Source: an uncultured Oscillospiraceae bacterium
GTDB lineage: Bacteria; Bacillota; Clostridia; Oscillospirales; Oscillospiraceae
Direction: 5' to 3'
NCBI GenBank assembly: GCA_934533005.1
Contig: CAKTBC010000066.1
Location: 1 to 10,280 of the forward strand
DNA length: 10,280 nt
Below, in pieces: positions 1-4,940 of the stretch. Under the pieces are notes generated by a model. That model saw only the letters and a list, made by a program, of their open reading frames with translations, was not told where the DNA came from and searched no databases. Position 1 is the first letter of the stretch. Every line of letters begins with the position of its first letter. A program made the translations under genes and the position numbers.

Positions 1-957
1 GCCGCCGTTGTAGCTCTCCGCCGGCTGGAGCCGGTGGGCGTGCGTGCAGTATACGGCGTTGAAGCCGGTGTCCACGGTGTAGCGGCAGAGCTCGGTCTGC
101 ACGTCGGTCGGCTCATAGTACCCCTCGCGCCCCATGTGCAGGCACGCGATCGTGTAGTCCGCGCCCGCCTCTTCGAGCGATTTGAGTCCCGCGGCGATTT
201 TATCGCGCGATGCCGCAACGAGCTTTTCCTGCGCCTGCGCGGAGAGAATGCTCATGGCGTTGTAGGTGAGCTGGTTGTATAGGCAGTAAATGCCGACCTT
301 TACGCCGCCGTCCTTTTCGTAGATATAGGTTTCGTCCTCGCCCGCGTAGGCAACGCCCACGGCATCGAGCGCGGCGGTCGTGTCGTCATAGGCGTTCTGG
401 CCAAAGTCCATCGTGTGGTTGTTTGCAAGCGTCACGAATTCCACGCTGCCCGCGGTGAGGATGTTTGCGTAATCCGCCGGGGCAAGGAACACGAATTGCT
501 CGATGGAGTCGTAGTACTTGTCCGAAAGGTTGCATTCGAGATTGGCGATGGTGAGATAGTCGCTTTCAAAATACTGCATGGTCTTGGCGAAGGGATAGTC
601 GTAATTCTTCCCCACAACGGTCTGCAATGCCGTGCCCCAGCCGCGGCGGGTCTTGGCCTCGGCGAGCGTGCAGTCGCCCACCATGGAGACGGTGAAGAAC
701 TCCGGGCTCGGCTCCGGCGTGGGCTCCGGTGTTGCGGTCGGCACCGCGGTGGGCTCGGCCGTCGGCGCGGCCGTCACCTCTGGCGAGGAGACAGGCGGCA
801 CGGGCGTTTCGCTCGCCGCGGGGGAGAGCGTCTCGGCGCTTTCCGCATTGCGCACCGAAACGGCGCGCACGGCGACAAGCACCACAAGCGCGAGCGCGAG
901 CAGACAGAAAACGATCAGCGCCGGAACGGACACCCGGCGGGAAGGACGGTGTTGCAT
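1..957 (-). CDS. CapA-family (poly-gamma-glutamate capsule-type) membrane-anchored protein, C-terminus cut by window edge
   Basis: I read this from the reverse complement: an ATG at 955-957 opens 319 codons with no stop before the window edge. Residues about 11-31 are hydrophobic (signal anchor). A Thr/Pro/Glu-rich linker follows at about 44-86, then a CapA-type metallophosphatase-like domain. Visible family motifs are SMVGDC (Asp95), ANLEC (Asn139-Glu141), LANNHTMDFG (Asn179-His181, Asp184), a HMGRE segment and a THAH-RLQPAE segment close to the edge. The family includes proteins needed for anchoring or synthesis of poly-gamma-glutamate, but many homologues in Clostridia have no known substrate, and no capB/capC genes are visible here. 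The start lies 15 nt after the rhomboid-like gene's stop, with GGGAGA as ribosome binding site, so the two genes are probably co-transcribed. The domain should act outside the membrane. Family call firm; substrate unknown. Confidence 0.88.
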   Translation of the reverse strand, partial: MQHRPSRRVSVPALIVFCLLALALVVLVAVRAVSVRNAESAETLSPAASETPVPPVSSPEVTAAPTAEPTAVPTATPEPTPEPSPEFFTVSMVGDCTLAEAKTRRGWGTALQTVVGKNYDYPFAKTMQYFESDYLTIANLECNLSDKYYDSIEQFVFLAPADYANILTAGSVEFVTLANNHTMDFGQNAYDDTTAALDAVGVAYAGEDETYIYEKDGGVKVGIYCLYNQLTYNAMSILSAQAQEKLVAASRDKIAAGLKSLEEAGADYTIACLHMGREGYYEPTDVQTELCRYTVDTGFNAVYCTHAHRLQPAESYNGG

Positions 958-972
958 GGTGTTTCTCCCGTA

Positions 973-1818
973 TTATTCGGTGAAATGAATGTGATTGTTG
1001 ATGTGATCCTGGCAGAAGCAGTGATACCCCGCGCAGCGCGAGCAGTAGCGGAATTCCAGCTCCGGGTGATCCGCGTCGGTGCGGCCGCACACGGCGCACT
1101 TGTAGCGGTAGGGGGCGTTCTGCTGCTCGCGGTGGATGCGCTGCGCCTCGCGCTTGAAGTTCACGGTCTTGCGCACCTGCTCGGGGCGGCGGAAGTGCAG
1201 CGAGCCGAAGAGGATGTCCCCGCAGAAGAGCAGGTAGTTGAGCGTTGCCACAACGGGCAGCAGGCTGAGCGGGAAGCGGAGCGCGAAGATCTCATAGACG
1301 AAGTACGCCGCGTTTGCCACGGCGAGCCACTTGATCTTGATCGGGATGATGTACATGAACAGCACGCGCTGCTCGGGATAATACGTTGCAAACGAGAAGA
1401 ACATCGAAAGATAGATGAACTCCGCGCCGATGCCCATTGTGATGCCGCCGATGAAATAGACGAGGAACACATAGAGGATCGTGAACACCATGCCGGTGAG
1501 GAAATACATGTTGAACTTGGCCTGTCCCCACTCGCGCTCCATCGATGTGCCGATGAAGTAATAGAAATAGAGGAACAGCAGCCCCCAGAGCCCGGCGGTG
1601 TCCGGGATGAACACAAACGTCACCAGCCGCCAGATCTGCCCGCGCAGGATCATCTGCGGATTGAGAGCCAGGAAATACTGCACCGTTCCGGTGCGGTCCA
1701 TCAGCGTCAGCAGCCAAACGGCGGCGTTGCCGATGATGAGATAGCGCATGAGATTCGCCACGCCGAAGCGCGGATGGCGGACGCAGTAGCGCTCTACCCA
1801 ACGCATAAAAGCTTTCAA
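973..1818 (-). CDS. rhomboid-like membrane protein (catalytically inactive looking) with C-terminal Cys/His cluster
   Basis: I chose the TTG at 1816-1818 as start because AAAGGAG lies 6 nt upstream. The frame is open from a further TTG at 1836, but that codon would sit upstream of this Shine-Dalgarno. The 281-residue protein has about six hydrophobic segments. A WRLVTFVFIP segment is typical of rhomboid/derlin-like folds, and an IPIKIKWL segment is common in clostridial members. The position expected to hold the serine motif GxSG reads MGIGAEF, with no serine, and the last helix (ATLNYLLFCGD) lacks the usual histidine, so I see no protease dyad. The C-terminus, about residues 235-281, carries CAVC, CSRC, HCFC and HINNHIH, which looks like a treble-clef or B-box-like zinc site in the cytosol. 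It is the first gene of an operon with the CapA-like gene. It would often be annotated as a rhomboid protease; a pseudoprotease or scaffold role is my inference. Confidence 0.8.
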   Translation of the reverse strand: MKAFMRWVERYCVRHPRFGVANLMRYLIIGNAAVWLLTLMDRTGTVQYFLALNPQMILRGQIWRLVTFVFIPDTAGLWGLLFLYFYYFIGTSMEREWGQAKFNMYFLTGMVFTILYVFLVYFIGGITMGIGAEFIYLSMFFSFATYYPEQRVLFMYIIPIKIKWLAVANAAYFVYEIFALRFPLSLLPVVATLNYLLFCGDILFGSLHFRRPEQVRKTVNFKREAQRIHREQQNAPYRYKCAVCGRTDADHPELEFRYCSRCAGYHCFCQDHINNHIHFTE

Positions 1819-1870
1819 ATCAAAACTCCTTTCCAAAGGAAAAACTGCGGAAGAATTAGCGGAATACTTT

Positions 1871-1898
1871 ATTATAGCACATTTGGACGAAATTTCAA
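1871..1898 (-). promoter_or_regulatory. sigma-A promoter for the rhomboid-like/CapA operon
   Basis: On the minus strand, -35 TTGAAA (complement of 1893-1898), a 16-nt spacer, and -10 TATAAT (complement of 1871-1876) preceded by TGC, an extended -10. The element points at the rhomboid-like start about 50 nt further on. The match is near consensus. Confidence 0.75.
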
Positions 1899-1940
1899 TC
1901 CGGGAGTTGCCTTATATCATTTTACGAAGGAGAGAACACC

Positions 1941-2540
1941 ATGAATATCTATGGCTATATCCGGGTATCCAGCCGGGATCAGAACGAGGAGCGCCAGCGC
2001 ATCGCCCTGCACGGCGCGGGCGTGGACGGGCAATTTATCCATATGGACAAGGTATCCGGCAAAAATTTTGACCGGCCGGAGTACAAAAAGCTCATGAAAA
2101 AGCTCAAACCGGGCGATCTTCTCCTGATCCAGAGCATCGACCGGCTGGGACGCAATTATCAGGAGGTGCAAAACCAGTGGCGCATCCTGACGAAGGAAAA
2201 GGGCGTGGATATCTGCGTTTTGGATATGCCGCTTCTGGACACCCGGCGGGGGAAGGATCTGATGGGAACATTCATTGCCGACCTTGTGCTGCAAATTTTG
2301 TCCTTTGTGGCGCAGAATGAGCGGGAATCCATCCGCAAACGGCAGGAGGAGGGGATCGCCGCCGCCAGGGCGCGGGGCGTCCGGTTCGGCCGCCCGCCGA
2401 TCCCGCTCTCGGCGGAGTTCCACGCGGCGCATACGGCATGGCGGGCCAATAAGCTCTCGCTCCGGGAGGCGGCGGACGCCTGCCACATGAAGCCCACAAC
2501 GTTCCACGACAAGGTCACCCGGCTGGAAAAGGGTACATAA
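1941..2540 (+). CDS. small serine recombinase (resolvase/DNA-invertase family)
   Basis: The 199-residue protein is typical in length for resolvase/invertase-type small serine recombinases. The catalytic N-terminus reads YIRVSSRDQ, with Arg8 and nucleophile Ser10 at the same positions as in gamma-delta resolvase. DRLGRNY supplies Arg68 and Arg71, also at canonical positions. The long E helix covers about 103-136. A basic linker (RARGVRFGRPP) leads into a C-terminal helix-turn-helix at about 172-193 (LSLREAADACHMKPTTFHDKV). Known enzymes bind about 26-bp sites as dimers, make 2-bp staggered cuts and recombine through a 5' phosphoserine link. The ribosome binding site is GAAGGAGAGAACACC before ATG. 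No transposase or other mobile-element gene accompanies it. Two 26-bp palindromic sites in inverted orientation lie within 160 bp of its stop, so a DNA inversion role is more likely than cointegrate resolution. Catalytic family firm; inversion inferred from the sites. Confidence 0.93.
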   Translation: MNIYGYIRVSSRDQNEERQRIALHGAGVDGQFIHMDKVSGKNFDRPEYKKLMKKLKPGDLLLIQSIDRLGRNYQEVQNQWRILTKEKGVDICVLDMPLLDTRRGKDLMGTFIADLVLQILSFVAQNERESIRKRQEEGIAAARARGVRFGRPPIPLSAEFHAAHTAWRANKLSLREAADACHMKPTTFHDKVTRLEKGT

Positions 2541-2545
2541 TCAGA

Positions 2546-2589
2546 TATGCCGCTGTTCGGAAAAGTGTACTTTTCCGAACAGCGGCATA
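2546..2589. repeat. left inversion site: perfect palindrome with 2-nt core, putative recombinase crossover site
   Basis: A perfect inverted repeat with 21-nt arms (2546-2566 and 2569-2589) separated by GT at 2567-2568. Its inner 26 bp (2555-2580) comprise half-site GTTCGGAAAAGT, core GT, and the exact inverse half-site. This is the geometry of hix/gix-type serine-recombinase sites: two 12-bp half-sites around a 2-bp crossover core. No T-run follows on either strand, so it does not look like an ordinary intrinsic terminator for the recombinase gene, although the transcript would fold. Confidence 0.8.
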
Positions 2590-2682
2590 AAGCCTGTAAT
2601 TATTCACATTGTACCGCAGAAAAGCGAAAATCTCAACGATTTTCCGGAATATTTCTCCGTGTTTTTGCCCGTTCGGAAAAGT
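2569..2682. other. putative invertible promoter segment (114 bp between crossover cores)
   Basis: This is the segment between the two opposed core dinucleotides. It is AT-richer than the flanking genes, has no ORF of its own that I believe, and contains one recognisable promoter (2608-2636, currently leftward). Inversion about the cores maps position x to 5251 minus x. The promoter would move to -35 at 2615-2620 and -10 at 2638-2643 on the plus strand, giving a 5' leader of about 67 nt before the ATG at 2718. Inversion itself is inferred, not observed. Confidence 0.65.
2608..2636 (-). promoter_or_regulatory. sigma-A-like promoter inside the invertible segment, pointing left in this orientation
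   Basis: On the minus strand, -35 TTGAGA (complement of 2631-2636), a 17-nt spacer, and -10 TACAAT (complement of 2608-2613). Each hexamer matches consensus at 5 of 6 positions and the spacing is ideal. As oriented, it reads through the left palindrome and antisense to the recombinase. Inverted, it would read into the SPFH gene. Confidence 0.65.
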
Positions 2683-2696
2683 ACACTTAACCAAAC
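2671..2696. repeat. right inversion site: imperfect 26-bp palindrome with core AC, putative recombinase crossover site
   Basis: The left half-site GTTCGGAAAAGT (2671-2682) is identical to that of the left site. The core is AC (2683-2684). The right half-site ACTTAACCAAAC (2685-2696) matches the ideal inverse half-site at 9 of 12 positions. The run GTTCGGAAAAGTACACTT (2671-2688) is exactly the reverse complement of 2563-2580. Because core AC is the complement of GT, the two sites are in inverted orientation, which predicts inversion, not deletion. Confidence 0.75.
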
Positions 2697-2717
2697 AAAA
2701 CGGGAGGGACATGCTCC

Positions 2718-3869
2718 ATGGCGCAGATCGCGGAGATCATCAAATACGAAGGAGACAACAGCACCTTCATCTGGAAACACCCGAGCGAAGACTTCAACAG
2801 CATGACGCAGCTCATCGTGCACGAATCGCAGGAGGCAATCTTCTTTCTCAACGGACAGGCGCTCGACCTGTTCGGGCCGGGACGGTACACGCTGGAAACG
2901 CAGAACATCCCGAAGATCGGCGCGGCGCTCAGCCGCGCGGCGGGGGATAAAACGCCGTTCCACTGCGAGGTATACTTCATCAATAAAACCGAGCAGATGG
3001 CGGTCAAATGGGGCACGGACAGCAAGGTGCAGTACATAGACCCCACCTACGGCTTTCCAATCTCCATCGGCGCGAGCGGCGAAATGTCCCTGCGCGCGGA
3101 GGACAGCCGAAAGCTTCTTTTAAAGGTCGTCGGCACGGAAAACGTCCTTACCCAGCAAAAGCTCGTCTCGCTCTTCCGCGCGTTTCTGATGACGCGGGTG
3201 AAAACATACATCGCGCAGACGATGAAGGCGAGCGCCATCAACATTTTCGAGATCGACGAGCATCTGACCGAGTTTTCCGAAAGCCTGCACCGGCAGCTTA
3301 TCCCAGACTTCACCGATTACGGCGTGGCGCTCGAGCGGTTTTTCGTGACGAACGTCGTAAAGCCGGACGGCGAGCGGCAGTATGAGAAATTCAAGGAGCT
3401 GCACTTCCGCCAGTACGCGGACATTGCCGAAGCAAAACTGCGCCAACAGACAGATCTCATCTATGCGCAGACGCAGGCGCAGAAGATCATCATCGACTCG
3501 CAGGCACAGGCGGCCAAACGGGCGCAGGAGGGATATACCTATGCGCAGGAGCGCGGCTTCGATGTGGCCGAGCGTGTGGCGCAGAATGAAGCCGTCGGGC
3601 AGTTTACGAATCTCGGCGTCGGTCTCGGCACGATGGCAGGTGTCGGCGGTGCGGTAGGCGGCGTTGTCGGCAGCGCAGTAAACGGCGCGATGAGCGCCGG
3701 GGCGGAGTCGCCCGCGCCGGCAACTCAACCCGTTCCGGCAGCTCCGGCGGATGATATGGCGGCATTCAAGGCGAGGGTCGAGAAGCTCACCGTGATGAAG
3801 GAAGCGGGGCTCATTTCGGAGGAAGAGTTCGCTTCCATGAAATCGGAGCTTCTGAAAAGCATTTTATAA
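2718..3869 (+). CDS. SPFH-domain protein with C-terminal SHOCT (YdjI/virion-core-protein-like)
   Basis: The 383-residue protein starts MAQIAEIIKYEGDNSTFIWKH, the usual opening of the YdjI-like SPFH family often annotated as 'virion core protein'. An SPFH-type beta/alpha domain covers about 25-215. A helical coiled-coil-prone stretch rich in Gln, Ala and Glu (LRQQTDLIYAQTQAQKIII) spans about 235-290, then a Gly/Ala-rich segment at about 298-328, an Ala/Pro linker, and a SHOCT motif at about 350-383 (KEAGLISEEEFASMKSEL). SPFH proteins oligomerise on membranes. In Bacillus subtilis, YdjI belongs to a PspA-linked envelope-stress set. The start at 2718 follows AGGGA by about 10 nt; an ATG at 2711 is out of frame. 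The next gene, 23 nt downstream, encodes a membrane protein, a natural docking partner. In this orientation I find no convincing plus-strand promoter upstream. Family firm; physiological role inferred. Confidence 0.87.
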   Translation: MAQIAEIIKYEGDNSTFIWKHPSEDFNSMTQLIVHESQEAIFFLNGQALDLFGPGRYTLETQNIPKIGAALSRAAGDKTPFHCEVYFINKTEQMAVKWGTDSKVQYIDPTYGFPISIGASGEMSLRAEDSRKLLLKVVGTENVLTQQKLVSLFRAFLMTRVKTYIAQTMKASAINIFEIDEHLTEFSESLHRQLIPDFTDYGVALERFFVTNVVKPDGERQYEKFKELHFRQYADIAEAKLRQQTDLIYAQTQAQKIIIDSQAQAAKRAQEGYTYAQERGFDVAERVAQNEAVGQFTNLGVGLGTMAGVGGAVGGVVGSAVNGAMSAGAESPAPATQPVPAAPADDMAAFKARVEKLTVMKEAGLISEEEFASMKSELLKSIL

Positions 3870-3892
3870 AATTATAAAAGGAGAGAAAGAAC

Positions 3893-4594
3893 ATGAAAAA
3901 AGGCTTTCAACGGTACGCCGCCGCATGGGCAGCGCTTCTCATCCTGTTTAACCTGATCTGCTTTGTAACGCCTGCGGAGTGGTACGGCTTCAACAAATTT
4001 GGCGGTTCGTTCTGGGCGGGATATGTTGTCATTATGCTTGCGTTCCTCGGTCAGCTCGCCTGTGCATATAAGGCGTTCCGGGCGGAAAATGCGAAAAAGC
4101 TTTTCTATAATCTGCCGCTCATCACCGTGAGCTACACGGGACTCATCCTGACGCTCGTGTTCGGCGGAGCCTGCATGGCCGTTCCCGACCTGCCGAACTG
4201 GCTCGGCGCGATCCTCGGGGCGGTCGTTCTGGCGTTCACCGCCGTTGCCGTTATTAAGGCGAGCGCCGCGGCGGACATCGTGGAGAGCGTGGACAAAATG
4301 GTCACGGAGAAAACGGCGTTCCTCCGCGTGGCCGCGGCGGATGCCGAGGTGATCCTCGCCTCGGCCAAAAGCGAGGAAACAAAGGCCGCGTGCCGAAAGG
4401 TCTATGAAGCCCTCCGGTATTCCGATCCGATGAGCAACGAAGCGCTCTCCGTCACGGAAGCAAAGATCACCGTAAAGCTCGGCGAGCTGAAAGCGGCGGC
4501 TGCCGCGGACGATGCCGAAAAGACCAAAACCGCCGCCGAAGATTTGATGCTGTTAATAAAAGAACGAAACACAAAATGCAAGGCACTGAAATAA
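3893..4594 (+). CDS. four-helix membrane protein with soluble C-terminal helical domain, unknown function
   Basis: I do not recognise a named family. The 233-residue product has four hydrophobic segments at about 8-27, 40-60, 72-96 and 100-123. They are followed by an Ala/Lys/Glu-rich, helical, probably cytosolic domain of about 110 residues (VESVDKMVTEKTAFLRVAAAD onward) that lacks cysteines apart from single ones at CRK and CKA. It starts 23 nt after the SPFH stop, behind AAAGGAGAGAAAGAAC, so co-translation with the SPFH gene is very likely. Ribosome binding sites of the form AAGGAGAGAA also precede the recombinase and TIR genes, suggesting a shared history. I infer that it anchors or partners the SPFH oligomer at the membrane. 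Nothing suggests transport: there are no charged residues within the helices and no transporter motif. Confidence 0.8.
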   Translation: MKKGFQRYAAAWAALLILFNLICFVTPAEWYGFNKFGGSFWAGYVVIMLAFLGQLACAYKAFRAENAKKLFYNLPLITVSYTGLILTLVFGGACMAVPDLPNWLGAILGAVVLAFTAVAVIKASAAADIVESVDKMVTEKTAFLRVAAADAEVILASAKSEETKAACRKVYEALRYSDPMSNEALSVTEAKITVKLGELKAAAAADDAEKTKTAAEDLMLLIKERNTKCKALK

Positions 4595-4669
4595 GTAGGC
4601 GGGCGGGGCAGAGCTCCGCCCCTACAGAAAACCCAAGCAGTGCCCGTAGGGGCGGGGCTTGCTCCGCCC
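4595..4669. repeat. pair of inverted GC-rich palindromes
   Basis: Two hairpins directly after the stop of the membrane-protein gene: 4595-4625 (stem ending GCTCCGCCCCTAC) and 4646-4669 (beginning GTAGGGGCGGGGC). They are near-perfect inverse copies of each other (12 of 13 positions over the shared block). Each can fold alone through G-C and G-U pairs, or the two can pair together. No T-run follows, so termination is doubtful. They resemble dispersed intergenic palindromes of GC-rich Clostridia. Confidence 0.65.
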
Positions 4670-4709
4670 GGAGTAAAACCGCGAGATGATGGTTCTCGCT
4701 CCGCGCCCT

Positions 4710-4899
4710 AAGGTTCCCTCTGACGAGGGCAGACTCTCCCCGGCGGGGAGAGATGTCGCCGCAGACGACAGAGAGGGGGGGCGGGGCTGGCAGCCGTCAG
4801 GCTGACTGAGGGAGAGAAAAATTGAAAGTTTCCGCGCCGAACATCTCTCCCTCCGTCTTTTGCCTGCGGCAAAATCCACCTCCCTCGTCAGAGGGAGGC
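4710..4899. repeat. composite intergenic palindromic repeat (REP/MITE-like)
   Basis: The block begins with AGGTTCCCTCTGACGAGGG (4711-4728 plus the flanking A) and ends with its inverse CCCTCGTCAGAGGGAGGC (4882-4899). Between them are a perfect 8-bp hairpin CTCTCCCC/GGGGAGAG with loop GGC (4734-4752) and a pair CTGAGGGAGAG / CTCTCCCTC near 4806-4856. The terminal part CCTCCCTC-GTCA-GAGGGAGG (4879-4898) folds into an 8-bp stem. A third copy of the core lies at 7646-7664. I see no credible gene in 4595-4940; apparent long minus-strand frames here run antisense into the TIR gene. Confidence 0.65.
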
Positions 4900-4940
4900 A
4901 AGGAAACGAAGAAAACGTCTAAAAATAAGGAGAGAAGACC

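Noticed and set aside
415..1944. Long plus-strand open frame of about 509 codons over the CapA and rhomboid-like region
   Set aside because: It is antisense to two well-supported minus-strand genes, is rich in His, Arg, Gly and Ala runs typical of antisense frames in GC-rich DNA, and has no domain I recognise.
1941..2540. Transposon resolvase as part of an insertion sequence
   Set aside because: No transposase, terminal inverted repeats or target duplication around it; two crossover sites in inverted orientation next to the gene fit an invertase better.
2546..2589. Intrinsic terminator of the recombinase gene
   Set aside because: The stem is strong but has a 2-nt centre and no T-run on either strand, and it shares its half-site with a second inverted copy, so a recombination site explains it better. 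It could still slow polymerase.
4595..4940. Hidden small gene or CRISPR array in the intergenic region
   Set aside because: Repeats are palindromic and irregularly spaced, with no regular direct repeats and spacers, and no frame with a ribosome binding site was found.
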